A stretch of DNA of 64,000 nucleotides, taken from Pseudomonas sp. Leaf48 (GTDB lineage Bacteria > Pseudomonadota > Gammaproteobacteria > Pseudomonadales > Pseudomonadaceae). Positions within the stretch are counted from its first letter, which is position 1, and every line of letters begins with the position of its first letter. The position numbers were made by a program, and so were the translations under genes. The notes under the pieces are model-generated. The model was not told the origin of the DNA, ran no database searches, and was given only the letters and a program-made list of their open reading frames with translations. This document shows, piece by piece, positions 34,770 to 43,790 of this stretch. The DNA is taken from assembly GCF_001421885.1 (NCBI RefSeq), contig NZ_LMLH01000029.1, forward strand, positions 62,001 to 126,000, in the 5' to 3' direction.

Positions 34770-36074
34770 ATGACGCAAACAACCATTACTCGCAGCTGGG
34801 TTGCTTCGGCCAACGGCCATGCTGATTTCCCCCTGCAGAACCTGCCGTTGGGCGTGTTCAGCTGCCAGGGGTCGGCGCCCCGTTGCGGCGTGGCCATCGG
34901 CGAACATATTTTCGATCTGCAGGCGGCACTCGATGCCGGCCTGTTTGACGGTGCTGCAAAAACTGCGGTGGAAGCGACCCGCGGCGGTCAGTTGAACGCC
35001 TTTTTCGAACTGGGCCGTGACGCGCGAGTAGCCCTGCGCGAACGCCTGCTGGAATTGTTCGCCGAAGGCAGCACCCTGCACGGCAAGATTGAAGCCCAGG
35101 GCGCAAAACTGCTGCCGCTGGCGACGGACTGCGAAATGCACCTGCCGGCGAAAATCAACGACTACACCGACTTCTACGTCGGCATCGAGCACGCGCAGAA
35201 CGTCGGCAAACTGTTCCGTCCGGACAATCCGCTGCTGCCGAACTACAAGTACGTACCGATCGGCTACCACGGCCGCGCATCGACCATTCGCCCCTCCGGC
35301 ACCGACGTGCGCCGTCCGAAAGGCCAGACCTTGCCAGCCGGTCAGACCGAGCCGGTATTCGGCCCTTGCGCGCGCCTGGACTACGAACTGGAACTGGGTA
35401 TCTGGATCGGCCAGGGCAACGACATGGGCGACTCGATTGCCATCGGTGACGCTGCCGATCACATCGCCGGTTTCTGCCTGCTCAACGACTGGTCGGCGCG
35501 GGATATCCAGGCCTGGGAATACCAGCCGCTGGGCCCGTTCCTGTCGAAGAGCTTCATCACCAGCATTTCGCCGTGGGTAGTCACTGCCGAAGCCCTGGAG
35601 CCATTCCGTCGTGCCCAGCCTGCGCGTCCACAGGGTGACCCGCAGCCGTTGCCGTACCTGCTCGACAAGCGTGACCAGTTGGGCGGCGCTTTCGACATCG
35701 AGCTGGAAGTGTTGCTGCTTACCGAAACCATGCGTGAACAGAATCTGCCAGCCCATCGTCTGACCCTGAGCAACACCCGGCACATGTACTGGACGGTGGC
35801 GCAAATGGTCGCGCACCACAGCGTCAATGGCTGCCAGCTGCAGGCCGGTGACCTGTTCGGTTCGGGTACCTTGTCGGGGCCGCAAAGCGGTCAGTTCGGC
35901 AGCCTGCTGGAGATCACCGAAGGCGGCAAGCAGCCCATCGAACTGGCTTCCGGCGAGGTGCGCAAATTCCTCGAGGACGGTGATGAAATCATCCTGCGTG
36001 GGCGCTGCACCCGCGAGGGTTTTGCTTCCATCGGTTTTGGCGAGTGCCGCGGCAAAGTACTGCCGGCGCGTTAA
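34770..36074 (+). CDS. fahA: Fumarylacetoacetase
   Basis: 434 residues. Hydrolyses fumarylacetoacetate to fumarate and acetoacetate, the last step. The FAH fold with metal-site segments DFYVGIEHAQNVGKLFR, YELELGIWIG and DWSARDIQAWEYQPLGPFL is complete. Middle gene of hmgA-fahA-maiA. Confidence 0.97.
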   Translation: MTQTTITRSWVASANGHADFPLQNLPLGVFSCQGSAPRCGVAIGEHIFDLQAALDAGLFDGAAKTAVEATRGGQLNAFFELGRDARVALRERLLELFAEGSTLHGKIEAQGAKLLPLATDCEMHLPAKINDYTDFYVGIEHAQNVGKLFRPDNPLLPNYKYVPIGYHGRASTIRPSGTDVRRPKGQTLPAGQTEPVFGPCARLDYELELGIWIGQGNDMGDSIAIGDAADHIAGFCLLNDWSARDIQAWEYQPLGPFLSKSFITSISPWVVTAEALEPFRRAQPARPQGDPQPLPYLLDKRDQLGGAFDIELEVLLLTETMREQNLPAHRLTLSNTRHMYWTVAQMVAHHSVNGCQLQAGDLFGSGTLSGPQSGQFGSLLEITEGGKQPIELASGEVRKFLEDGDEIILRGRCTREGFASIGFGECRGKVLPAR

Positions 36075-36086
36075 CGGGAGCGGGGC

Positions 36087-36722
36087 ATGGAACTCTATAC
36101 CTACTACCGCTCGACTTCGTCCTACCGGGTGCGCATCGCGCTGGCATTGAAGGGGCTGGACTATCAGGCGTTGCCGGTCAACCTGATCGCCCCGCCGGGT
36201 GGTGAACACCGACAGCCAGCGTATCTGGGCATCAATCCCCAGGGGCGAGTGCCGGCGTTGCGCACTGACGAGGGCGAGTTGCTGATCCAGTCTCCCGCGA
36301 TCATCGAGTACCTGGAGGAACGTTATCCACAGGTGGCGCTGCTTTCCAGTGACCTTGGCGCGCGCGCCCGGGAGCGCGGGGTGGCGGCGGTGATCGGCTG
36401 CGACGTGCATCCATTGCACAACGTCAGCGTGCTCAACAGGCTGCGCCAGTTGGGCCATGACGAACCGCAGGTGGTGGAATGGATTGGCCACTGGATCGGC
36501 CAGGGGCTGGCGACAGTGGAGCAGTTGATCGGTGATGGGGGTTATTGCTTCGGCCCTGAGCCTGGCCTGGCTGACGTTTACCTGATCCCGCAATTGTACG
36601 CGGCCGAGCGTTTCAATGTTTCCCTTGAGGCGTATCCACGGATTCGCCGCGTGGCGGCATTGGCAGCGAACCATTCGGCATTCATCAAGGCTCATCCGGC
36701 GAATCAGCCAGATACGCCTTGA
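36087..36722 (+). CDS. maiA: Maleylacetoacetate isomerase (GST zeta type)
   Basis: 211 residues, zeta-class glutathione transferase isomerising maleylacetoacetate to fumarylacetoacetate. The N-terminal YYRSTSSYRVRIALALKG holds the glutathione-activating serine region, and QSPAIIEYLEERYP is the family glutathione-binding segment. The C-terminal domain continues through DVHPLHNVSVLNRL. It is 12 bases after fahA. Confidence 0.95.
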   Translation: MELYTYYRSTSSYRVRIALALKGLDYQALPVNLIAPPGGEHRQPAYLGINPQGRVPALRTDEGELLIQSPAIIEYLEERYPQVALLSSDLGARARERGVAAVIGCDVHPLHNVSVLNRLRQLGHDEPQVVEWIGHWIGQGLATVEQLIGDGGYCFGPEPGLADVYLIPQLYAAERFNVSLEAYPRIRRVAALAANHSAFIKAHPANQPDTP

Positions 36723-36745
36723 ATCAAAAACCGGATTTTTTGCTT

Positions 36746-37549
36746 TTAATGGACGATGGCATTGGGCGGTAAATGGCCCAGGCGCTCCGTCAGTCGAATC
36801 CGCTGGATCGGGTCGTCGCTGAGCATCAGGGCATGTTCCAGGTCGAAGCGTTCCGCATTCGGGCAGTCCAGCCTTTGATACAGGCTGGCCCGGGCCAGAT
36901 AGTCGGAAGCGCTGGCGTTGCCCAGTTCGAGTACCCGCTCGGCGTCGATCAGGGCGCCAATGTAGTCTTCGTGCGACAGGTGCAACTGACGCAGGTTGCG
37001 CGACAGCCGCTGCAGCATTTGCACCGGTTCGGCGGTGACCAGATGTTCGGCGCTGAGCTTCATGTCCGGACCGTATTGACGGTGTAGCAGCTCCCGGCAA
37101 TCGTTGGGATACAGGCGTCGACCGCCACAGGGGTCGAGCAGGTGATCGGCGCCTGGTACCCGCAACAGGAAGTGTCCGGGAAAGTTCACCCCGACCATGG
37201 GGATCTCCAGGCCTCTGGCCAGCTCAAGCGCAATCAGACCCAGGGTCAGAGGCTGCCCACGCCGACGTTCCAGGACTTTATTGAGCAACGCCACTTGCGG
37301 GCGCAACGGGGTGAAGTCGTCCTGGGCAAAGCCCAGGTCGTTCATGCGCCGCAGCAACGGCTGGGCCAGTTCGCTCACTGGCAGCATCGGCAAACCGCTA
37401 CTGACCCGCTGTTGCAGTTCCTTGAAATCCGCCAGTGCGGCCTCGGGTTTGACCTCGGCGTCGTGTTCGGCCGCAATCCACAGCGCCGCCTCGAACAGTG
37501 CGGGCGGTGAACGTTGCAGGCAGGCGAAGAACGATTGGCGCGGGGTCAT
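36746..37549 (-). CDS. SirB1 family transglutaminase-like/TPR protein
   Basis: 267 residues, SirB1/YchA family: N-terminal transglutaminase-like fold (GLIALELARGLEIPMVGVNFPGHFLLR) and a C-terminal tetratricopeptide portion (DYLARASLYQRLDCPNAERFDLEHAL). Function unknown. ATG 37549 (MTPRQSFFACLQ) is chosen; the frame continues upstream to 37678 without a better site. Convergent with maiA. Confidence 0.87.
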   Translation of the reverse strand: MTPRQSFFACLQRSPPALFEAALWIAAEHDAEVKPEAALADFKELQQRVSSGLPMLPVSELAQPLLRRMNDLGFAQDDFTPLRPQVALLNKVLERRRGQPLTLGLIALELARGLEIPMVGVNFPGHFLLRVPGADHLLDPCGGRRLYPNDCRELLHRQYGPDMKLSAEHLVTAEPVQMLQRLSRNLRQLHLSHEDYIGALIDAERVLELGNASASDYLARASLYQRLDCPNAERFDLEHALMLSDDPIQRIRLTERLGHLPPNAIVH

Positions 37550-37734
37550 CAAAATCTCCGGGGGAATGCCTCGTTTTAGCCCCGTCGCCGGCTTTCGTCC
37601 AGTACCACGCGAGACTCCTTCGAGGTTATTTCCGAAAGCCTGCATGGCGCTCGTGCTTATTCCGGTGCGCTTCTGCAATTTTTGGGCGCAAGCCTATACT
37701 GGCGTCTACAAGAAAGTGATTCGGGAGCCTTACG

Positions 37735-38754
37735 ATGTTCGCTCTCATGCAAAGCACTCGCCTTGAATCGCTGCATCTGAGCGTCGACCCGGTGACCGGG
37801 TTGAAGGCGGTCATTGCCATTCATAACAGCCGTTTAGGGCCCGCCCTGGGTGGTTGTCGTTACCTTGCCTATCCCAACGACGAGTCTGCGGTCGAGGACG
37901 CTGCGCGCCTGGCTCAGGGCATGAGCTACAAGGCGGCGCTGGCCGGCCTGGCCCAGGGCGGAGGCGTCGCGGTGATCGTGCGCCCGGCCCATGTCGAAAG
38001 CCGGGCTGCGCTGTTCGAGGCATTCGGGCGTTGCATCGAGCAGCTCGAGGGCCGCTACATCACGGCGATCGACAGCGGCACTTCAGTGGCCGATATGGAC
38101 TGCATCGCCCAACAGACCCGGCACGTCACCAGTACCACATCGGCGGGTGATCCTGCTCCGCATGCGGCGATGGGTGTGTTCACCGGTATTCGAAGCACTG
38201 CCATGGCCCGGCTCGGCAGCGATAATCTGGAAGGTTTGCGCGTGGCCATCCAGGGGCTGGGCAATGTCGGCTATGCGCTGGCCGAACAGCTGCATGCCGC
38301 CGGCGCCGAATTACTGGTCAGCGATATCGACCACGGCAAGGTGCAACTGGCCATGGAACAACTCGGCGCTCATCCGATCGCCAACGACGCCCTGCTCAGC
38401 ACGCCCTGCGACATCCTCGCGCCCTGCGGCCTGGGGGGTGTGCTCAACAGCCATTCGGTGGCGCAACTGCGCTGTTCGGCGGTGGCCGGCTCGGCAAACA
38501 ACCAGTTGACTCATCTTGATGTCGCCGACCAGTTGGAGCGTCGCGGAATTCTGTATGCCCCGGACTACGTGATCAATGCCGGCGGGTTGATCTACGTGTC
38601 GCTCAAGCACCGTGGCGATGAGTTGGGCACCATCACGGCACACCTGTCGAAAATCAGTTCGCGACTGACCGAAGTCTTCGCCCATGCCCAGGCGGAAAAG
38701 CGCTCGCCAGCCCGGGTGGCCGACGAACTCGCCGAGAAAGTGCTGTACCGGTAG
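37735..38754 (+). CDS. Leucine/phenylalanine/valine dehydrogenase homologue lacking the catalytic lysine
   Basis: 339 residues of the Glu/Leu/Phe/Val dehydrogenase family, which oxidatively deaminates branched-chain amino acids with NAD. The Rossmann motif GLGNVG, the substrate lysine Lys66 (MSYKAALAGL) and Asp in AIDSGTS are present. The GGGK motif that carries the general-base lysine in bacterial LeuDH (K80 in Bacillus) reads GGGV here (Val78, codon GTC). The protein may be catalytically impaired or altered. Confidence 0.85.
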   Translation: MFALMQSTRLESLHLSVDPVTGLKAVIAIHNSRLGPALGGCRYLAYPNDESAVEDAARLAQGMSYKAALAGLAQGGGVAVIVRPAHVESRAALFEAFGRCIEQLEGRYITAIDSGTSVADMDCIAQQTRHVTSTTSAGDPAPHAAMGVFTGIRSTAMARLGSDNLEGLRVAIQGLGNVGYALAEQLHAAGAELLVSDIDHGKVQLAMEQLGAHPIANDALLSTPCDILAPCGLGGVLNSHSVAQLRCSAVAGSANNQLTHLDVADQLERRGILYAPDYVINAGGLIYVSLKHRGDELGTITAHLSKISSRLTEVFAHAQAEKRSPARVADELAEKVLYR

Positions 38755-38804
38755 GAGCTGCCGCAGGTCGGGCCGCGTTCGGACGGTCTTTTGCTGAAGC
38801 CATG

Positions 38805-38835
38805 AAAAAGGCCCTGAGCCATTCGACTCAGGGCC
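38805..38835 (-). terminator. Terminator of yebG
   Basis: GGCCCTGAG (38810-38818) and CTCAGGGCC (38827-38835); on the minus strand followed by TTTTT. Shared region with the end of the dehydrogenase gene. Confidence 0.88.
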
Positions 38836-38854
38836 TATTCAATTCGGGCATTGC

Positions 38855-39211
38855 TTACTTTGCTGCTTTCGATGCCTTGGCCGGTTTGGTCGGGGCGATC
38901 GGCTCGGCGCCGGCCTCTTCAACAGGTGCCGCGACTTCAACCGTTTCCGCGACTTCGGCAGGAGCACTGAGCAATTCGGACAGGGCGTCCGGCTGGCTCT
39001 TGAACGCCTTGGCAAATACATCGCGGTTCTTCGCCATGTAGATCCCGGCTTCTTCCACTTGCTGCTCGGTCAGGGACGGAACGGCTTTGTGCAGCACTTC
39101 AGCCAGCAACTCGGCCAGCTCGAGCATTTTGTCATGACGGTCAGCTTCGGCTTTATCCATGAACAAGCGCTCCAGATCTCGGCTGCTGCGGTATACCACT
39201 TCGACGGCCAT
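38855..39211 (-). CDS. yebG: YebG family SOS-induced protein
   Basis: 118 residues. The N-terminus MAVEVVYRSSRDLERLFMDK and KMLELAELLAEVL match E. coli YebG, a DNA-damage-inducible protein of unknown action. The C-terminal third is an Ala/Pro/Lys/Glu-rich tail longer than in E. coli. A perfect LexA box lies about 45 bases upstream, so LexA repression is clear from sequence. Confidence 0.9.
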   Translation of the reverse strand: MAVEVVYRSSRDLERLFMDKAEADRHDKMLELAELLAEVLHKAVPSLTEQQVEEAGIYMAKNRDVFAKAFKSQPDALSELLSAPAEVAETVEVAAPVEEAGAEPIAPTKPAKASKAAK

Positions 39212-39254
39212 TTACCACCTCACATGCCTTCACATTGGTTGTCTGTATCGACTA

Positions 39255-39270
39255 CTGTATCTATATACAG
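39255..39270 (-). promoter_or_regulatory. LexA (SOS) box of yebG
   Basis: CTGT-N8-ACAG with an AT-rich centre (CTGTATCTATATACAG), an exact consensus match. Confidence 0.9.
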
Positions 39271-39299
39271 CTAAAGAATAAGCGAATCCCCGTGGTTTG

Positions 39300-39465
39300 G
39301 GTAGTGGCTTTTTAATGTAGCTTGATTTCGGGGTTTGTCCGGTGGCCTGTGCAGCATCCATTCGCGAGCAACACCGGCTTCGGGGAGGCAGCCACGGGTG
39401 CGACCAAACGCCACGGCGCGCGATCCCTGACGGCTCGCCATCATGGGCTGGCCTTTTTTCTGCAT
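39300..39465 (+). ncRNA. Possible small RNA or leader ending in a terminator-like hairpin
   Basis: The GC-rich stretch is followed by an imperfect GGCTCGCCATCATGGGCTGG hairpin (39431-39450) and TTTTTT (about 39454-39459). It lies between yebG and psiE. No clear protein gene; the minus-strand frames across it look non-coding. Could instead be the psiE leader. Confidence 0.3.
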
Positions 39466-39527
39466 GCAGAATAACCGTCACGTCCAACCCGCATCATCCG
39501 GTCGAGCAGACCTAAGGAAGCATCATC

Positions 39528-40028
39528 GTGAAAATCAATTGGGCCGAAAGGCTGCGGCAGAACGTGCATGAACTGGCCGAGTCCCTGGGCAACCTGTTCG
39601 TCGAATCCTTTCACTACCTGGCACTGTTTGCCATCGGAGCGGTGACCGCCTGGGCGGCGGTCATGGAATTTTTGGGGATGATCGAGCAGGGACGCATCAA
39701 GATCGATGACATCCTGCTGCTGTTCATTTATCTGGAATTGGGTGCGATGGTCGGGATTTATTTCAAGACCAACCATATGCCAGTGCGCTTCCTGATCTAT
39801 GTGGCGATCACGGCGCTGACGCGGCTGCTGATCTCCAACGTGTCGCACCACAACCCGCCGGATATCGGGATCATCTACCTGTGCGGCGGGATCCTGTTGC
39901 TGGCGTTTGCGATTCTGGTGGTGCGCTACGCTTCGTCGCAATTCCCGTCGGTGAAGATCGAACACCCGCAACGCAAGATCGGTGCGGGTTCCGGGGAGCA
40001 TCCCGAAATCGAGAAAGGCGAGCTTTAA
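39528..40028 (+). CDS. PsiE family phosphate-starvation-inducible membrane protein
   Basis: 166 residues with four predicted membrane helices (FHYLALFAIGAVTAWAAVM, LLLFIYLELGAMVGIYF, VRFLIYVAITALTRLLI, IIYLCGGILLLAFAILVV). PsiE-family fold, function unknown. The start is GTG 39528, supported by TAAGGAAG upstream. Its end overlaps that of the convergent DUF3509-like gene. Confidence 0.85.
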   Translation: MKINWAERLRQNVHELAESLGNLFVESFHYLALFAIGAVTAWAAVMEFLGMIEQGRIKIDDILLLFIYLELGAMVGIYFKTNHMPVRFLIYVAITALTRLLISNVSHHNPPDIGIIYLCGGILLLAFAILVVRYASSQFPSVKIEHPQRKIGAGSGEHPEIEKGEL

Positions 40029-40342
40029 AGGTACAGGTTGGGGCGGGGCCTGCCCTTGGTCCGTGGCGGCGGCAGGGTATGGCTGTCGCCATTGGTCATG
40101 GCATCGAGGATGGCCTTGGCGCTGTGGCCCTGTTCGATGGCAATGCCGAACTGAATGCTTTGCACCAGGCGCTTGAGGCGCTTGGGGTCATTGCGCTGGT
40201 CGGCGCTGATCATCCGCTTGGCTACCACGCGGCCCTTGTTGGAAAGGGTCAGCATGATGCTGCCATCGAGGCCCTGAATGCTCAGGTTGACCTGGTAATC
40301 CGGCGCAAAGGCATCGGTAATGAGCTGGAAAGGGTTGTCCAT
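40025..40342 (-). CDS. DUF3509-like conserved Pseudomonas protein
   Basis: 105 residues; pattern VNLSIQGLDGSIMLTLSNKG then RVVAKRMIS resembles the DUF3509 family found mainly in Pseudomonas. Function unknown. The last four bases overlap the end of the convergent psiE gene. The 254 bases upstream (40343-40596) show no gene. Confidence 0.7.
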   Translation of the reverse strand: MDNPFQLITDAFAPDYQVNLSIQGLDGSIMLTLSNKGRVVAKRMISADQRNDPKRLKRLVQSIQFGIAIEQGHSAKAILDAMTNGDSHTLPPPRTKGRPRPNLYL

Positions 40343-40596
40343 GATGCGTCACCGCCTGATTGAACGTGCAGTTGTTGACCGGCCGTGATCGGGTTTAGTT
40401 CGCAACACCGGACCATCGGCCATCGCCATCATCATTTCTGTGGAGCAGCCTGCGGCAGCTCTTCCAGCATGTAGCAAGGCGCGTGCCGGAAGAATTTTCG
40501 AACAATAAACACTGGAAATAGAAGGCGCGCACGAGGCCCGCCTGCTTTCTGCCCGCCCGATTCAGGGCAGTAAACAGCGGTATGCCACCAAAGCGG

Positions 40597-41973
40597 TCAG
40601 CACTCCACCCAGTTCACCGCCAGGCCGCCTCGGGAAGTTTCCTTGTATTTGTCATGCATGTCGGCGCCGGTATCACGCATGGTACGGATGACCCGGTCCA
40701 GGGAAATGAAGTGCTTGCCGTCGCCGCGCAGGGCCATCTGCGTGGCATTGATTGCCTTCACCGCAGCGATCGCGTTGCGCTCGATGCACGGTACCTGCAC
40801 CAACCCGCCGACCGGGTCGCAGGTCAGGCCGAGGTTATGTTCCAGGCCGATTTCGGCGGCGTTCTCCAATTGCTCAGGCGTGGCGCCGAGCACTTCTGCA
40901 AGTCCGGCGGCAGCCATGGCGCAGGCGGAGCCGACTTCGCCCTGGCATCCGACTTCGGCGCCGGAGATCGACGCATTTTTCTTGCACAGAATGCCGACCG
41001 CTGCCGCACCCAGGAGGAAGGCAACGACGTCATCGTCCGAGGCATCCGCATTGAATTTCATGTAGTAGTGCAACACCGCCGGAATGATCCCCGCCGCGCC
41101 GTTGGTCGGTGCCGTGACCATGCGCCCGCCGGCGGCGTTTTCTTCGTTCACGGCCAGGGCAAACAGGTTGACCCACTCCATCGCCGACAAGGTCGAAGTG
41201 ATGACATTTGGCTTGCCGATTTCCAGCAGGCTGCGGTGCAGTTTCGCCGCCCGACGAGGAACATTCAGGCCGCCGGGCAGGATGCCTTCGTGACGCAGTC
41301 CTTGCTCGACGCACTCGCGCATTACCGACCAGATGTGCAGCAGGCCTTGGCGGATCTGCACCTCGCTGCGCCATGCGCGTTCGTTGGCCATCATCAGTTC
41401 GCCAACTCGCAGGCCGTGCTGGTTGCATAGCTTGAGCAATTCAGCAGCGCTGGAAAAATCGTACGGCAATTCGACTTCATTGCCCGGCGCCTTGCCTGAG
41501 GCCGCCTCGGCCGCTTCGATAATGAAACCACCGCCCACCGAGTAATAGGTTTGCTCGAACAGTTCCCCGGTTTCGCCGAAGGCTGTCAGCGACATGGCAT
41601 TGGGGTGGTAGGGCAGGCTCTCGTCGAGCAGCAGGAGATCGCGTTGCCAGTTGAAGGCAATGGTTGCCTGGCCTGCCAGATAAAGTTCGCCCGTTTCGCG
41701 CAGGGCCTGGATGCGCCCGTCGATGGTGCCAGGATCTATGCTGTCCGGCCATTCGCCCATCAAGCCCATGACACAGGCACGGTCTGTCGCGTGGCCGACG
41801 CCGGTTGCCGACAGGGAGCCGTAGAGGCGGATTTGTACCCGTCGCACGTCGGCCAGAAATCCTTGATCTATCAGGGCTTGGGCAAAGGTTGCGGCAGCAC
41901 GCATTGGGCCCACGGTGTGGGAACTGGACGGACCGATGCCGACTTTGAATAGATCGAAAACACTGATAGCCAT
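40597..41973 (-). CDS. sdaA: L-serine ammonia-lyase (iron-sulfur type)
   Basis: 458 residues. Deaminates L-serine to pyruvate with a [4Fe-4S] cluster. The start MAISVFDLFKVGIGPSSSHT is typical; the cluster cysteines lie in LTCDPVGGLVQVPC and near the C-terminal RDTGADMHDKYKETSRGGLA. ATG 41973 is chosen; the frame is open further upstream, where it would overlap the divergent regulator. Likely regulated by the neighbouring LysR protein. Confidence 0.95.
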   Translation of the reverse strand: MAISVFDLFKVGIGPSSSHTVGPMRAAATFAQALIDQGFLADVRRVQIRLYGSLSATGVGHATDRACVMGLMGEWPDSIDPGTIDGRIQALRETGELYLAGQATIAFNWQRDLLLLDESLPYHPNAMSLTAFGETGELFEQTYYSVGGGFIIEAAEAASGKAPGNEVELPYDFSSAAELLKLCNQHGLRVGELMMANERAWRSEVQIRQGLLHIWSVMRECVEQGLRHEGILPGGLNVPRRAAKLHRSLLEIGKPNVITSTLSAMEWVNLFALAVNEENAAGGRMVTAPTNGAAGIIPAVLHYYMKFNADASDDDVVAFLLGAAAVGILCKKNASISGAEVGCQGEVGSACAMAAAGLAEVLGATPEQLENAAEIGLEHNLGLTCDPVGGLVQVPCIERNAIAAVKAINATQMALRGDGKHFISLDRVIRTMRDTGADMHDKYKETSRGGLAVNWVEC

Positions 41974-42108
41974 GCTAAACCCTATACAAGCAATGGAAGA
42001 GGAATCGCTGCCATTTGTGTAGGACAAGCGCAATTTCGGCGATACTGCCTGCCAAGGTCTTCCATGACCAACGACAATTCCTAAGACATCCTTTAGCAGG
42101 ACTAAACG

Positions 42109-43056
42109 ATGAGCCGTCAATTACACGCCCAGACTTATGTCTGGCTCAACGTGTTTGCCTGTGCCGCGCGACACTTGTCCTTCACCCGCTGTGCCGAAGA
42201 ACTGCACATCACACCGGGGGCGGTCAGCCAGCAGATCCGTCAACTGGAGGAGCGTCTGGGGTTTCGCCTTTTCCATCGACGGGCCCGTGGGGTGGAGCTG
42301 AGCGCTCAAGGACAGCGACTGGCCATTACGGTCAACGAGGCCTATGGCAGCATCGACGCGGAACTGCGGCGGCTGGACGCGGGCATGATCAGCGGGATTT
42401 TGCGCGTGCGCTCGATTCCCTCCTTTCTGAGCAAATGGTTGACCCCGCGCCTGCCGCGCCTGCAGCAGCGCTTCCCGGATATCCAGTTGCGCCTGGTGGC
42501 CGAGGACAGCAGCGTGCCGTTGCACGAAGGGGACTTCGATCTGGCGATCGATCTGAACGATGGCAGTTACCCGGGCCTGTTATCCACAGCCTTGCTCGAT
42601 GAGCAGATCTTTCCGGTGTGCGCGCCGAGTCTGTTGCGTGGCCGCCCACCGCTGCACGGCCCTGCCGACCTGATGCATTTTCCCTTGTTGCACGACATCA
42701 CTGCCTGGCGCGGCAGTTACGAGTACGCGGAGTGGGAGTTCTATCTCAATGCCATCGGTTTCGAGGGGGCCGATGTACGGCGCGGACATACCTTCAACCG
42801 CAATCACCTGACGATCGAAGCGGCCATCGCCGGGATGGGCGTGGCGATTGCCCGGCGAACGCTGCTCAATGATGAGCTGGAGCGCGGCGCGTTGATCGTG
42901 CCGTTTGGCCTGGCGGTACCCAACCACAAACGTTACATGCTGCTGTATGCCCCGGGGGCACTGAGCCATCCGGGCGTGCGCGCGGTGCATGACTGGCTGG
43001 TAGAGGAGGCGGGGGTTTTTCGCGGTCTGCACCCGTTGGGCGAGCAGCAGATGTGA
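42109..43056 (+). CDS. LysR-family regulator (GcvA-like), divergent from sdaA
   Basis: 315 residues. Winged helix at residues 13-72 (LSFTRCAEELHITPGAVSQQ), then the substrate-binding domain (DFDLAIDLNDGSYPG). GcvA-like. TTTAG-N5-CTAAA (42092-42106) just before the ATG could be an autoregulatory site; LysR T-N11-A sites were not identified with certainty. The divergent arrangement suggests it controls sdaA. Confidence 0.85.
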   Translation: MSRQLHAQTYVWLNVFACAARHLSFTRCAEELHITPGAVSQQIRQLEERLGFRLFHRRARGVELSAQGQRLAITVNEAYGSIDAELRRLDAGMISGILRVRSIPSFLSKWLTPRLPRLQQRFPDIQLRLVAEDSSVPLHEGDFDLAIDLNDGSYPGLLSTALLDEQIFPVCAPSLLRGRPPLHGPADLMHFPLLHDITAWRGSYEYAEWEFYLNAIGFEGADVRRGHTFNRNHLTIEAAIAGMGVAIARRTLLNDELERGALIVPFGLAVPNHKRYMLLYAPGALSHPGVRAVHDWLVEEAGVFRGLHPLGEQQM

Positions 43057-43269
43057 GGATTTCGCATCAACAAGTGGTGCGACCCAACTCCCGACCTTAG
43101 CAGCGCTTTTGCCCTTTGTCCGGCTTTTTTTGCGTATGAATATTTATCTTTTTTCAGGGGTTGAAATGTTCAGCGTACAGACCGATTGTGTAAGTAAGAG
43201 GTCACGGTGATGACGCCCAAGGGCTAACTGACCGGCCTCTCGCGAGCTAGCTGAAATAAGGGATGAACT

Positions 43270-43677
43270 ATGCAAATCCAAGTCAATAGCGATAACCATA
43301 TTCAAGGCAGTAAACGACTGGAGGAGTGGGTACGTACTACCATTGAGAGCACGCTCGAACGTTACGAAGAGGATCTGACCCGGGTTGAGGTTCACCTGCG
43401 GGACGAGAACGGCGACAAGCCCGGTCCTCACGATATGCGCTGCCAGCTGGAAGCGCGGCCAAAAGGCCATCAACCGATTTCCGTCACCCATAAAGCCTCC
43501 ACCATGGAGCAGGCGATCGACGGCGCGGCGACCAAACTCGAACATGCGCTGGAACATATGTTCGGCAAATTACGCGGCAAGCGAGCTAGTGTGGTGCCCA
43601 TCGAGAGTGGCGCCCATGCCGATCAGCTGCTGGAAGAAGAGTTTCTGGAGAACGAGCAGGCTGCGCTTAACGGCTGA
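43270..43677 (+). CDS. HPF/RaiA-type ribosome-associated protein
   Basis: 135 residues. The N-terminal about 100 residues match the S30AE/HPF domain (MQIQVNSDNHIQGSKRLEEW, TRVEVHLRDENGDK), which binds the 30S subunit decoding centre in stationary phase; an acidic tail follows. Not the rpoN-linked hpf. Upstream 43057-43269 carries its promoter; no gene seen. Confidence 0.85.
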   Translation: MQIQVNSDNHIQGSKRLEEWVRTTIESTLERYEEDLTRVEVHLRDENGDKPGPHDMRCQLEARPKGHQPISVTHKASTMEQAIDGAATKLEHALEHMFGKLRGKRASVVPIESGAHADQLLEEEFLENEQAALNG

Positions 43678-43721
43678 CAGCTGATTCATTTTACCTTCCC
43701 CCAGTCTTTCACCTGAAAACA

Positions 43722-43749
43722 ACGGGCCTGCAATCGCAGGCCCGTTTTG
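43722..43749. terminator. Bidirectional terminator between the HPF-like and AraC genes
   Basis: ACGGGCCTGC (43722-43731), loop AATC, GCAGGCCCGT (43736-43745), T-rich on both sides. Confidence 0.92.
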
Positions 43750-43790
43750 TTTGTACCGCGTTGCGGGCGATTCGAACAAGCAATTGCGGG

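Noticed and set aside
34389..37100. A 903-codon minus-strand frame across hmgA-fahA-maiA
   Set aside because: Shadow of high-GC genes; all three plus-strand genes have intact active-site motifs.
39230..39487. Minus-strand small frames between yebG and psiE
   Set aside because: They cross the LexA box and have no ribosome site or domain; more likely non-coding.
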